Positions 17,275 through 26,018 are shown, counted from the first letter of the stretch. The stretch is DNA of 64,000 nt from Clostridia bacterium (GCA_026416815.1 JAOAEJ010000011.1:19721-83720); one strand, 5' to 3'. Program-made: numbers and translations. Notes: generated by a model from the letters alone, not told the origin.

Positions 17275-17919
17275 TTAGTATTTTGTGTACTTTCCAATTA
17301 GCTTACCAATCATGATAATCTCATCCTTGGCAAATACCTCTTTACCTACAAGATTGCTGTCAGCTTTTAATTTTATCAGGTTCATATCGTTATCGGAGAA
17401 ATAATGTCTCAAAAGGACGTGTCCCTCATATTCGACGACTACTATATCCCCGTCTTTGATATCGGTACCTTGTGATAAAATCAACATATCTTCATACTTT
17501 ATACCACTTTCAAGGAGGCTGTTATCAGGGCATTGTACCATAAAGCATCCTTCGTTTAAGCCTGTTATCTCTGGAGAAACAGGGTGATATTTTTTAATAT
17601 TATATATATTAAGTAAGTCGCTTATATTACGTTTGGATATTTTTTTTATCTCAGGCAAATAAAAAGGACTTAAATACTGAGAGTTGTTTGATACAAGCTG
17701 AATGGATCGAGCCATACCAAGCTCCCTCTTTATTACACCTTTCTGTTCAAGTCTGTTAAGAATCCCCTGAACTGCACCGGGAGTCTTTTCTCCCACCATC
17801 TCGCCGATTTCCCTTACAGTAGGAGGTATCCCCCGTTGTTTTATAAAGGTTTCAATTGCAGAATAAACCTTTTTTTGTTTTGATGTCAGTGAATTAAAAT
17901 CTGCAGACACTTCTACCAC
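17275..17919 (-). CDS. LexA-like repressor without recognisable self-cleavage residues
   Basis: 214 residues. The N-terminal ~75 residues are a LexA winged helix (LTSKQKKVYSAIETFIKQRG, PTVREIGEMVG, GILNRLEQKGVIKRELGMAR). The C-terminal half matches the S24 peptidase fold (DNSLLESGIKYEDMLILSQG, then DGDIVVVEYEGHVLLRHYF). The Ser of the dyad is present (Ser134), but the position of the catalytic Lys is occupied by Arg171 (LLRHYF in place of VKRFY-like). I find no Ala-Gly scissile bond in the hinge. It is probably a stable DNA-binding regulator rather than a classical SOS repressor. It is monocistronic and its operator is unknown. Confidence 0.85.
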   Translation of the reverse strand: MVEVSADFNSLTSKQKKVYSAIETFIKQRGIPPTVREIGEMVGEKTPGAVQGILNRLEQKGVIKRELGMARSIQLVSNNSQYLSPFYLPEIKKISKRNISDLLNIYNIKKYHPVSPEITGLNEGCFMVQCPDNSLLESGIKYEDMLILSQGTDIKDGDIVVVEYEGHVLLRHYFSDNDMNLIKLKADSNLVGKEVFAKDEIIMIGKLIGKYTKY

Positions 17920-18272
17920 CCTTTAGCTATTATATTTATTATGTTTTTGCAACTTTGCAAATTTGAAATTAGATAGAGCTTCATTACTCAGTGATTAGCT
18001 GCTTATTAACTAATACCCATCCCAAAAAGAAAATAGAAAATTACTGCATTAACTCTGACTTGCGATAAAATAAGCATACGTTTGCTTCTATAGATTAAGG
18101 TCAAATACCATCATATAGTGTAACAGAGTTTATAGATTATTTCAAATTATATAATAACAATTATGTAAATTGAATACATGCAAAAAGTTACAAATGTATG
18201 CATAATTCTTAGTATTTATGTTAAATAATAAAAAAATAAAGTAAATAACAATTATTTTGAAATTTAATATGT

Positions 18273-18377
18273 GGGGATACCCAAAGTTAAACTTAATGAT
18301 TGACCGCTAGGGAAACCCCGGTGATAAGTGGTGGTTTCCTAACTGGGAAAAATCACTTTTAAGTTTGGTTATCTATG
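18273..18377. repeat. Palindromic repeat, family B copy 3 (divergent subtype)
   Basis: An imperfect palindrome of ~105 nt with outer arms CCCAAAGTTAAACTTAATGA and TCACTTTTAAGTTTGGTTAT and inner arms TAGGGAAACC / GGTTTCCTA. It has the same layout as copies 1 and 2 but a different outer arm sequence, shared with copy 4 at 31953. It fills part of the 527-nt gap 17920-18446; the rest is AT-rich with no gene seen. Confidence 0.75.
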
Positions 18378-18446
18378 GATAACGAAGTCTAAACGACAAT
18401 TGAGGTGTAGGGGTAGGGGCAAAATATTTTAACCTTAGGAGGAAAA

Positions 18447-19595
18447 GTGTTTAAGTTACTAAAAGGCGGACATTGCTTTAGCCCGGATGATATAGGAAAG
18501 AAAGATATATTGGTTGTAGGTAATACTATATACAAGGTTGAAGATGAAATCCAACCTAATGGATTATGGGATATCGAAATACTGGATTGTACCGGAAGGA
18601 TTGTTTGTCCTGCCCTTATTGATCAGCATGTACATATTACCGGAGGCGGCGGTGAAGAGGGACCTATAAGTAGGGTACCTGAAATAGCATTTGGGGATAT
18701 AGCTATGGCGGGTGTGGGTACAGTAGTAGGTGTTTTGGGTGTGGATAGTATAACAAGAAACATATCGGGTTTGCTAGCCAAGGCACGGGCATTAGAAAAA
18801 GAAGGGATAAGCACCTATATTTATGCAGGAAGCTATGGTGTGCCGACTGCTACCTTGACAGGTAAAGCAATCACCGATGTTTCCCTGATTGATAAGGTTA
18901 TAGGTATAGGTGAGATTGCTATTTCCGATTATAGGTCTTCTCATGCATCTACTGAGGCGTTAAGAGAACTGGCATGGGAAGCAAAAGTAGGGGGTATGAT
19001 CGGAGATAAAGCCGGGGTTATGCATATACATGTCGGTGATGGAAGGGAAGGGCTGGAACCCTTACTTAAACTACTGGCAGAATCGGAATTCCCGATAGAT
19101 ATGTTTGTGCCTACTCACATCAATAGGAATAAAAAGCTATTCGAGCAGGCCATGGAGTATGTAAGGAACGGCGGTAATATTGACCTTACTGCAGGTGAAA
19201 AGACAGGTAAAGGCTACAGTGTACCCGACGCAGTAGAAATACTCCTGAAGGCTAATCTTAGCACTGAAAAAGTTACAATATCGTCAGATGGTAATGGAAG
19301 TATGCCTTTGCCTGATGGTAGCAGCGGAGTAGGTAAAGTTACGCAATTGTACGACGATATAAGGGGCTGTATATTGGACAAAAAAATTAATACAGACCTG
19401 GTTTTGAAAATGGTTACATCAAATGTTGCAAAGGTATTGAAGCTTTATCCCCAGAAGGGTGCAATTAATCCCGGAAGTGATGCAGATATATTGATATTGA
19501 ATGAAGGTGACTTGTCTATAAACGGGTTTATTACCAGAGGTAAAACCATTATTTCCAATGGTAATCTAGTACAGAAAGGCAAGTTTGAAAAGTAG
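18447..19595 (+). CDS. iadA: Isoaspartyl dipeptidase
   Basis: 382 residues, an amidohydrolase-fold enzyme close to E. coli IadA in length and motifs: metal ligands DQHVHITGG (His61, His63), MHIHVGDG, PTHINRN (His226) and SSDGNGS (catalytic Asp). It cleaves beta-aspartyl dipeptides in the cytoplasm. In this position it would split the beta-Asp-Arg dipeptides that cyanophycinase releases. The bridging carbamylated Lys of E. coli IadA appears to be replaced by Glu156 in GEIAISDYRSS. The start is a GTG at 18447 after TAGGAGGA (4-nt spacing). cphB and cphA follow downstream. Confidence 0.9.
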   Translation: MFKLLKGGHCFSPDDIGKKDILVVGNTIYKVEDEIQPNGLWDIEILDCTGRIVCPALIDQHVHITGGGGEEGPISRVPEIAFGDIAMAGVGTVVGVLGVDSITRNISGLLAKARALEKEGISTYIYAGSYGVPTATLTGKAITDVSLIDKVIGIGEIAISDYRSSHASTEALRELAWEAKVGGMIGDKAGVMHIHVGDGREGLEPLLKLLAESEFPIDMFVPTHINRNKKLFEQAMEYVRNGGNIDLTAGEKTGKGYSVPDAVEILLKANLSTEKVTISSDGNGSMPLPDGSSGVGKVTQLYDDIRGCILDKKINTDLVLKMVTSNVAKVLKLYPQKGAINPGSDADILILNEGDLSINGFITRGKTIISNGNLVQKGKFEK

Positions 19596-19652
19596 AACAT
19601 GAATATAGCATTATAAAAATGCTAATACTAAATTATAGAAAAGGGTGATTTT

Positions 19653-19922
19653 ATGGGTGAAATGAACTTTAGAAACGGCCAAATGACAGCAACGAGGGGT
19701 AGTGGACTATTTTTAGCAATAGGCTGGATTGCAGCTATACTATCTTTATTTATGTACCCATTTATATTTGGTGTAGTTGGTGTAATAATGGGAATACTTG
19801 CAACAAAAAATAATAACAGAGCAGGACTGGCACTAATTGTTACAAGTATAGTTTTTATGGGAATAGGATTGATTTTCAGTGGAGTAATTATGAACTACAC
19901 CAGGCACTACTTAGGGATGTAA
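19653..19922 (+). CDS. Small DUF4190-like membrane protein
   Basis: 89 residues with two membrane helices (about residues 19-51, containing IGWIAAILSLFMYPFIFGVV, and residues 57-80, ALIVTSIVFMGIGLIFSGVI). A Gly-rich turn GVIMGILATKNNNRAGLAL between them is typical of DUF4190. The function is unknown. It follows iadA by 57 nt with its own AAGGGTG site and ends at a strong terminator. The link to cyanophycin metabolism is positional only. Confidence 0.75.
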   Translation: MGEMNFRNGQMTATRGSGLFLAIGWIAAILSLFMYPFIFGVVGVIMGILATKNNNRAGLALIVTSIVFMGIGLIFSGVIMNYTRHYLGM

Positions 19923-19929
19923 GTTTAAA

Positions 19930-19965
19930 CAAAAGAAGCAAGGGACAATGTACTTGCTTCTTTTG
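19930..19965 (+). terminator. Rho-independent terminator after the iadA unit
   Basis: Stem CAAAAGAAGCAAG / CTTGCTTCTTTTG with a 10-nt loop and a T-rich trail, starting 8 nt after the stop. Confidence 0.85.
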
Positions 19966-20113
19966 TTTCGTCTGTGGGTGATAGTTACTGTAAACGTACC
20001 TATATAATTTGTATAAAAGGTTTTAAATAAGTAATTGTAGGTGAATAATATAAAAGGTTAGGGAAAAAATTATATTAGAATTCCTACGTCTGTTATGAAT
20101 CGGTAAATGGAAC

Positions 20114-20173
20114 AAGGTTATTTGCCCGGAGTGTTTGATTTATACAGTCCGGCAAATTGTAACCTCTTTTTGC
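20114..20173 (+). terminator. Orphan terminator or attenuator upstream of cphB
   Basis: A long interrupted stem (AGGTTATTTGCC..GGA with TCC.GGCAAATTGTAACCT) ends in a run of five T. The preceding gene already has its own terminator at 19930-19965, so this hairpin should end a separate transcript. That transcript could be a small RNA starting in 19970-20100, or a terminated leader of cphBA. No ORF is seen here. Confidence 0.6.
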
Positions 20174-20187
20174 AGTTTGAGAGCTAG

Positions 20188-20290
20188 TGCTTTTTAACAT
20201 AACAAATTTCTATTGATTCTAATGTTAAAAATACACTTCCTTGATTGTTGTGCCTTGTTGCTAGAAACGAATTCTGTTACAAGGCACTAG
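20188..20290 (+). repeat. Family C repeat copy 2
   Basis: 103 nt, starting TGCTTTTTAACATAACAAAT and ending in the hairpin GTGCCTTGTTGC...GTTACAAGGCAC. A copy of the same length and orientation lies at 35775-35877, and a divergent one at 17165-17259. It ends 56 nt before the cphB start, so it is part of the cphB leader if transcription begins upstream. Confidence 0.85.
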
Positions 20291-20346
20291 ACTATTAATG
20301 CGCTTAAGCGAATATGAACAAGTACCATATATATTGGAGGGCAGCA

Positions 20347-21156
20347 ATGGAAGAGAAAGCAAAAGGTAATTTAGTGATAATTGGAGGGGCTGAGGACAAG
20401 CACGGTGAAAGCAAAATCCTGAAGTATGTTGTGGATATGATAGGCGGTAGTGAGGCAAAACTTATGATATTGACTACACCTACCGAGCAGCCGGAAGAAG
20501 TGGGAAATGAATATAGAAATGTGTTTAGCAGGCTTGGAGTAAATAATATTGACGTATTAAATATAAATTCAAGGGATGACGCAAACGTTGATGAATATGC
20601 CGAAAGGATAAAGAATTCCTCAGGGATTTTCTTCACTGGCGGAGACCAGCTCAGGATTACAAGCATACTTGGAGGAACAAAAGCTTATACAGCCCTGCAG
20701 GAGGGCTATAGAAACGGAGTAGCAATTATAGGTACAAGTGCTGGCGCTTCGGTAATGAGCAGCACAATGATAGTTGATGGCAACAGTAATGACCCGGCCA
20801 GAAAATGTACACTAAAGATGGCTCCTGGACTGGCTTTGTTGGAGGAAGCTATTATAGACCAACATTTTGACCAGAGGGGAAGGATAGGAAGACTTTTATG
20901 CGGAGTAGCTGAAAATCCCTATATGTTAGGAATTGGCATAGATGAGGATACAGCTATAAGGGTATATCCCGATGCACATTTCGAAGTGATCGGGACAAAT
21001 GCCATTACTGTAATTGACGGAAAATCTATAAAAAGCTCCAATGTATCGGAATTGAAACCGGATGAAATATTGGCCATAACCGATGTTACTCTTCATGTCT
21101 TACCTGCCGGTTATGGATTTGATATGTCAAAAAGAGAAGTGCTGAGACTGCATTAG
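20347..21156 (+). CDS. cphB: Cyanophycinase
   Basis: About 269 residues, peptidase family S51. The nucleophile elbow GTSAGAS gives Ser131; GGAEDKHGES near the N terminus, FFTGGDQLRITS and DQHFDQRGRIGRL are further family motifs. It hydrolyses the storage polymer cyanophycin (multi-L-arginyl-poly-aspartate) to beta-Asp-Arg dipeptides. The start at ATG 20347 follows GGAGGG by 5 nt; an upstream ATG at 20314 lacks a ribosome binding site. cphA lies 79 nt downstream in the same orientation. Confidence 0.95.
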   Translation: MEEKAKGNLVIIGGAEDKHGESKILKYVVDMIGGSEAKLMILTTPTEQPEEVGNEYRNVFSRLGVNNIDVLNINSRDDANVDEYAERIKNSSGIFFTGGDQLRITSILGGTKAYTALQEGYRNGVAIIGTSAGASVMSSTMIVDGNSNDPARKCTLKMAPGLALLEEAIIDQHFDQRGRIGRLLCGVAENPYMLGIGIDEDTAIRVYPDAHFEVIGTNAITVIDGKSIKSSNVSELKPDEILAITDVTLHVLPAGYGFDMSKREVLRLH

Positions 21157-21157
21157 G

Positions 21158-21182
21158 CCAAAATAACAAAGTAGTATTAGTG
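21158..21182 (+). repeat. Short repeat, family E copy
   Basis: CCAAAATAACAAAGTAGTAT plus TAGTG directly after the cphB stop. The same 20-25 nt recur at 32141-32164, where they pair with an inverted copy at 32101-32121. Confidence 0.6.
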
Positions 21183-21235
21183 CAATCTCTTAATTTTAAT
21201 TTAGTGTCGGAGCACTGCCTAGGAGGTTATAAGAA

Positions 21236-23887
21236 GTGCAGATTTATAGTATACAGAGCCTTGCCGGCAAAAACATATATAGTCATAAGTCGGTAATAAA
21301 AATGGTATTAAATATAGGAGATTTACACGATAAAACATCAAAGGATATAGAGGGTTTTAACGAAACACTTATAAGCTACTTTCCAGGAATAAAAAAGCAT
21401 TACTGTTCGCTGGGGTATGAGGGAGGATTCGTAGAACGGCTAAAAGAAGGAACCTATATGGGACATATTACCGAACACCTTATTCTTGAGCTTCAGACTA
21501 TGATGGGCTATGAGGTTTGCTACGGTAAAACTCGTATTATAACCGAACCGTCATTGTATTACCTTATCTATGAGTTTAAGAATGAAAGATGTGCTATAGA
21601 GTGCGGCAAAGCTGGAGTAGAAATTATTTCAAGTATTGCAAGAGGAAAAAGCATAGACATACAGGCTATAATTGACAACCTGAAAAAAGTCACAGTTGAA
21701 AGCGAACTAGGCCCCAGTACAAAGGCCATATTTGATGAGGCGGTAAAACGAGGGATACCTATTACACGTGTAGGTTCGGAAAGTCTGCTCCAGCTTGGCT
21801 ACGGTAAGTATTCAAGGCTTATTGAATCTTCCCTGACCGATGCTACAAGCTGCATTTCTGCAGATATCGCAGGCAACAAGCATCTTACCAAGCAGATACT
21901 GATGGACAATAATATCCCTGTACCTTACGGTGACATAGCGTACACCGAGGAATCAGCGGTACTATTGGCAAAGGATATTGGGTACCCTTTGGTGGTAAAG
22001 CCGTTTGATGGGAATCAAGGTAAGGGAGTAGCACTTAATATCCGGGATGAGGCTCAGGTAAGGTCAGCTTATAAAGAAGCTATTAAATATAGTAAGGCTG
22101 TAGTAATTGAAAGATATATTAAAGGCAAAGACTACCGTATCTTAGTTGTAGGCAATAAAGTATCTGCGGTTTCGGAGAGGAGACCGCCATCGGTTACCGG
22201 AGATGGAGTCCATACGATTAAAGAACTCGTAGAAATTGAAAACAGTAAGAGCCTCAGAGGTGACGACCACGAAAAACCCCTTACTAAAATCAAACTGGAT
22301 ACTGTGGCTAAACAGATTTTAGAGAGAAACAACATAGATGAAGATTATGTTCCTGCAGCAGATGAGGTTGTAAATTTAAGAGAAAACGGTAATATAAGTA
22401 CAGGTGGCACTGCGAGGGATTGTACTGCAGAGATACATCCATATAATGCTGTTGTAGCAGTTAAAGCAGCTAAAGCCATAGGCCTTGATGTGGCAGGGAT
22501 AGATATGACTATAGGAGATATATCAATACCTTTAGGTGATACCAATGGTGCAATAGTAGAAGTCAATGCGGCACCGGGATTGAGAATGCATTTGTATCCT
22601 ACCGAAGGTGAGGCCAATAATGTTGCAGCGGATATAATGGATATGATGTTTCCTGAATCAAAGCCCCATTCGATACCAATTGTATCTATCACCGGTACTA
22701 ATGGGAAAACTACTACAACCAGGCTCATCGGACACACCCTTGCACTGGCGGGCTTAAAGGTTGGTATGACCAGTACAAGCGGTGTATATATAGGTGATGA
22801 ATGTATAATAAAAGGTGATAATACCGGGCCGGTGAGCGCAAAGATGGTTCTCTCGAATAAGGAAGTAGAGGCTGCAGTGCTTGAAACGGCAAGAGGCGGT
22901 ATTGTTAGAAAAGGCCTTGGATATAACCTTGCAGATGTAGGAGTAATCGTAAACATAAGCGATGACCACTTAGGTCTGGATGGGGTAAACAGCCTCCAAG
23001 ATTTAGCTTTTGTTAAAGCGCTGGTAATAGAAGCTGTTAAGCCTGATGGTTATGCAGTTTTAAATGCAGATGATGAGATGACAGATTATTTGCTAAAAAG
23101 GGTAGTAAGTAAGGTTATTGTATTTTCAAGGGAAGCTTCCAATCCACTAGTACTTGAACAGTTAGCGGCAGGGGGCAGAGCAGTGTATATAGATGGAGAA
23201 ACGATATTCCTGCAAGATGGAGAAGAAAGGACAGCCGTAATAGATATTAGGGATATACCTATTACTTTTGACGGAGTGGTTGATTGCAACATAGAAAATT
23301 CCCTTGCAGCTACGTCAGCATTGTTTGCACTGGATATACCTGTAGAAACCGTAAGGTTAGGACTGAAATCCTTTAAGCCGGACATAACGACAAATCCCGG
23401 CAGGTTCAACCTCTTTGATATGGGAGATTTTAAAGTTATGCTGGACTACAGTCATAACACAGCAGGGTATAATGCTGTAATGAATTCGGTACAAAGGATG
23501 GAGGCAACTAGACTTGTAGGTGTTATTGGAATGCCTGGGGACAGGCTTGACAGAAATATAAAAGAAGTTGGAGAGGTATGCGCAAAAACCTTTTCGAAGA
23601 TTTATGTTAAGGAAGATAATGACTTAAGAGGAAGAGAGCCGGGGGAAGTAGCTCAAATTCTCTTTGAGGCTATTATAAAAGGTGGGTTTAGAAAAGAAAA
23701 CATTGAAATCATTTACTCAGAATTGAAGGCTTTGGAAAGCGCAATGCTGGATGCTCAGCCCGGGGATTTGATAGTGATGTTTTATGAGGATTTTGATTCT
23801 GCAGTTGAATTGGTTAATACATTCAGGCAGGAACTGGAGCAGAATGTTATCCAGGAAGAAGATATAGTACAGGAGAATGCAGGGTAA
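21236..23887 (+). CDS. cphA: Cyanophycin synthetase
   Basis: 883 residues, the expected length. The N-terminal ~160 residues are the CphA-specific domain (HITEHLILELQTMMGYEVCY). Residues ~210-480 are an ATP-grasp module (DIGYPLVVKPFDGNQGKGVA, VEVNAAPGLRMHLYP). From ~480 onward it is a Mur-ligase-like module with P-loop GTNGKTTTTR at about 487 and LETARGGIVRKGLGY. It adds aspartate to the backbone and arginine to the side chains, each with ATP, and makes cytoplasmic storage granules. The start is a GTG after CTAGGAGG. Together with cphB and iadA it gives synthesis and breakdown of the polymer. Confidence 0.97.
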   Translation: MQIYSIQSLAGKNIYSHKSVIKMVLNIGDLHDKTSKDIEGFNETLISYFPGIKKHYCSLGYEGGFVERLKEGTYMGHITEHLILELQTMMGYEVCYGKTRIITEPSLYYLIYEFKNERCAIECGKAGVEIISSIARGKSIDIQAIIDNLKKVTVESELGPSTKAIFDEAVKRGIPITRVGSESLLQLGYGKYSRLIESSLTDATSCISADIAGNKHLTKQILMDNNIPVPYGDIAYTEESAVLLAKDIGYPLVVKPFDGNQGKGVALNIRDEAQVRSAYKEAIKYSKAVVIERYIKGKDYRILVVGNKVSAVSERRPPSVTGDGVHTIKELVEIENSKSLRGDDHEKPLTKIKLDTVAKQILERNNIDEDYVPAADEVVNLRENGNISTGGTARDCTAEIHPYNAVVAVKAAKAIGLDVAGIDMTIGDISIPLGDTNGAIVEVNAAPGLRMHLYPTEGEANNVAADIMDMMFPESKPHSIPIVSITGTNGKTTTTRLIGHTLALAGLKVGMTSTSGVYIGDECIIKGDNTGPVSAKMVLSNKEVEAAVLETARGGIVRKGLGYNLADVGVIVNISDDHLGLDGVNSLQDLAFVKALVIEAVKPDGYAVLNADDEMTDYLLKRVVSKVIVFSREASNPLVLEQLAAGGRAVYIDGETIFLQDGEERTAVIDIRDIPITFDGVVDCNIENSLAATSALFALDIPVETVRLGLKSFKPDITTNPGRFNLFDMGDFKVMLDYSHNTAGYNAVMNSVQRMEATRLVGVIGMPGDRLDRNIKEVGEVCAKTFSKIYVKEDNDLRGREPGEVAQILFEAIIKGGFRKENIEIIYSELKALESAMLDAQPGDLIVMFYEDFDSAVELVNTFRQELEQNVIQEEDIVQENAG

Positions 23888-23898
23888 TGATAAAAAAT

Positions 23899-23937
23899 AG
23901 GGACCGGAAGGGAAAAAGAACTTTCTGGTTCTTTTGT
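23899..23937 (+). terminator. Probable terminator of cphA
   Basis: ACCGGAAG pairs with CTTTCTGGT across a 12-nt loop and is followed by TCTTTTG, 12 nt after the stop. Confidence 0.55.
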
Positions 23938-23948
23938 CATTAATGCCT

Positions 23949-23977
23949 TTGTACTTTTAAATAATATCCAGTATAAT
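23949..23977 (+). promoter_or_regulatory. Sigma-A-type promoter of folE
   Basis: TTGTAC (23949-23954), a 17-nt spacer, and TATAAT (23972-23977). The predicted transcript would have a ~125-nt leader before folE. Confidence 0.65.
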
Positions 23978-24110
23978 ATAGATTAATTATTAGAAAGGGC
24001 AGGGTTATTTAGATTGATTGCTAAACTTGCCGTTTCAAAGGTTTAAAGCCGGACAATATCTATTCTTAAATATAAATTATAATTATATAGATGGTGAGGT
24101 TTGAAATACT

Positions 24111-24674
24111 ATGATAGATAAGGAACGTGTAAAAGCTGCTGTGAGAGAGATTCTCATTGCGATAGGTGACGACCCCGACAGAGAAGGACTTATTGAAACC
24201 CCCGATAGGGTTGCAAACATGTACGACGAGATATTTGCCGGGCTTCATAAGGACGCGAAAGAACATGTGAAGGTGTTTCAGGAGGAGAACCACGAAGAAA
24301 TGGTGCTGGTAAAGGACATACCACTCTATTCGGTGTGTGAACACCATCTGCTTCCCTTTGTAGGTGTGGCTCATGTTGTATATATACCGAGAAAAGGTAA
24401 GGTCATGGGGCTTAGCAAACTTGCAAGGATTGTGGATACAATTGCTAAAAAACCACAGCTTCAGGAGCGTCTTACCACTGAGGTTGCAAATGTAATTATG
24501 GAGACGGTAGATCCTATTGGTGTAGCTGTAGTGGTAGAGGCAGAACACTTATGTATGACCATGAGGGGAATAAAAAAGCCGGGTTCAAGAACTATCACGT
24601 CTGCTCTAAGAGGTATTATTAAAACCGATGCCAGGACAAGGGCGGAGGTTATGGCACTTATAAACGGTAGATAA
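24111..24674 (+). CDS. folE: GTP cyclohydrolase I
   Basis: 187 residues, full length for FolE. Zinc and active-site motifs are present: [56 protein letters not shown] and [10 protein letters not shown]. It converts GTP to dihydroneopterin triphosphate, the first step of folate synthesis. The other folate genes folP-folB-folK lie 5 kb downstream in a separate unit. The ribosome binding site is a weak GGTGAGG stretch. Confidence 0.97.
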   Translation: MIDKERVKAAVREILIAIGDDPDREGLIETPDRVANMYDEIFAGLHKDAKEHVKVFQEENHEEMVLVKDIPLYSVCEHHLLPFVGVAHVVYIPRKGKVMGLSKLARIVDTIAKKPQLQERLTTEVANVIMETVDPIGVAVVVEAEHLCMTMRGIKKPGSRTITSALRGIIKTDARTRAEVMALINGR

Positions 24675-24677
24675 TAA

Positions 24678-24705
24678 ATTAGCTGTCGCTTTGGCGACAG
24701 CTAAT
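24678..24705. terminator. Bidirectional terminator between folE and the HD gene
   Basis: A perfect 12-bp stem ATTAGCTGTCGC / GCGACAGCTAAT with a 4-nt loop and AT-rich flanks on both sides. It separates two convergent genes that lie 35 nt apart. Confidence 0.9.
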
Positions 24706-24709
24706 TATT

Positions 24710-25285
24710 TTATATATGAAGAGATATATCAAGTCCAAACACATCTACAAACAGTTCCTTTTTTCTATTAAGCCTTTCATTCAATTTCTCGGGAAGCACT
24801 TCGTCTATAGTTATCCTTACATCGGAATTTACTATACTAATATCCTTTATAGCAGCATCTTCCCGCGTATAATCAAGAGCATCAGCCACCCTGAGTATAG
24901 AACTTAGCTTGAGTACCATATCCTTATCCTTTTTTGAGAGGCTAAGAGTATCACGGTGAACTCTTTTTCTATGATTATAGGCAATTAACGATACAAGACG
25001 TCTTTCCTCCTCAGGATACTCAGCCAGATTTTCATCTCTCGTAATAATATATAGGGTATGTTTGTTGTGCTTCTCGTCATTTATAAAGCTGCCTATGTCG
25101 TGTAAAAGTGCTGCGTGGCTCAGGAGAAGCCTTTCGCTATTTCCGTAGCTGTGAATATGTCTTAGTGAATCAAATATTTTCAGTGAAGCTATTTGAACAA
25201 AGTTGGCATGTTTCTCGTCATAAGCATATTTGGCAGCCAGACTGAGGACCATTTGATTCAGCTCTTTTTCCTTTGTTGTAGCCAT
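24710..25285 (-). CDS. Stand-alone HD-domain phosphohydrolase of Ppx/GppA C-terminal type
   Basis: 191 residues. The HD motif SHAALLHDIGSFINDEKHNK is followed by LIAYNHRKRVHR and KLSSILRVADALDYTRE, the same order as in the C-terminal HD domain of exopolyphosphatase/guanosine pentaphosphatase (Ppx/GppA). The actin-like catalytic half of Ppx is absent, and the protein length shows it is an independent domain. The residues needed to bind metal are present. It starts 2 nt after the preceding kinase-like gene with GGGGG as ribosome binding site, so it is co-translated with the two kinase-like proteins. Confidence 0.85.
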   Translation of the reverse strand: MATTKEKELNQMVLSLAAKYAYDEKHANFVQIASLKIFDSLRHIHSYGNSERLLLSHAALLHDIGSFINDEKHNKHTLYIITRDENLAEYPEEERRLVSLIAYNHRKRVHRDTLSLSKKDKDMVLKLSSILRVADALDYTREDAAIKDISIVNSDVRITIDEVLPEKLNERLNRKKELFVDVFGLDISLHI

Positions 25286-25287
25286 TA

Positions 25288-25977
25288 TTATACCCCCAGG
25301 TATTCTGATATTCTCTTCCTTATCTGGGCTTGAACCTTATCTACATTATCCTTGCCGTTTATATTCACGAAGTCATATTCCTTAGCCATTTCTTCATACT
25401 CAAGCTTTAACAGCGAGTGATACTTTTTAAAGCTTTCAAACATATCTCCCGAAAGATGGGTGTCCATTCCTGATTCCCAGTAATCAAGACGCCCATACTT
25501 GGCAAAGGACCTATGAAGGAGTATTTCAGGGTCTAAATTCAGATAAAAAATCATATCCGGTATAAGCGCAAATCCAAATAACTTTTTTAGCCACTCCTTG
25601 CTTGCACCTCTTACGATATCCCTGGCCATAAGTGTAAATATATACCTGTCAGCCAGGACTATATATCCGGCAGAGAGTGCCGGTATAATCTTATTTTCCA
25701 ACTGGTCTGCAAAATCGGTGCAATATAGAAGGCTAAGGGTAGTTTTACCCAATATGTTTCCCTTTTTTGCTTCACTTATAACATTGCCCACAAGCGTAGA
25801 ACGTTTGAGTCCTGTATCTAAAACGGCATGTCCTTTTGCTTCAAGCCAATTTTTAAGCATGGATATATGTGTAGAGCGTCCTGAACAGTCAGGGCCTTCA
25901 ATTACTATGAGCTTGCCGGGAAAATCATTTAACGTTAAATATGGTAGGCCTTTCTCGTAAAATAGCTTTTCTTTCAT
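25288..25977 (-). CDS. Thymidylate-kinase-like protein with altered Walker A
   Basis: 229 residues of the dTMP kinase family (LIVIEGPDCSGRSTHISMLK; LADRYIFTLMARDIVRG carries the DRY motif). The Walker A lysine is replaced: GPDCSGRS has Arg34 where GxxxxGKS is expected, so ATP turnover may be lost or changed. It is longer than a housekeeping Tmk (~205-215) because of an N-terminal extension of ~20 residues. The neighbouring gene upstream is an intact paralogue, and an HD-domain gene follows. Start ATG 25977, after GAGGT. Confidence 0.85.
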   Translation of the reverse strand: MKEKLFYEKGLPYLTLNDFPGKLIVIEGPDCSGRSTHISMLKNWLEAKGHAVLDTGLKRSTLVGNVISEAKKGNILGKTTLSLLYCTDFADQLENKIIPALSAGYIVLADRYIFTLMARDIVRGASKEWLKKLFGFALIPDMIFYLNLDPEILLHRSFAKYGRLDYWESGMDTHLSGDMFESFKKYHSLLKLEYEEMAKEYDFVNINGKDNVDKVQAQIRKRISEYLGV

Positions 25978-26018
25978 TATATTTACCTCACTTTAGCTAA
26001 TATTTCAGGTAATGAAAT

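Noticed and set aside
22345..22956. 203-codon minus-strand open frame inside cphA
   Set aside because: It is antisense to the ATP-grasp and Mur-ligase region of cphA with no start signal and no family match.
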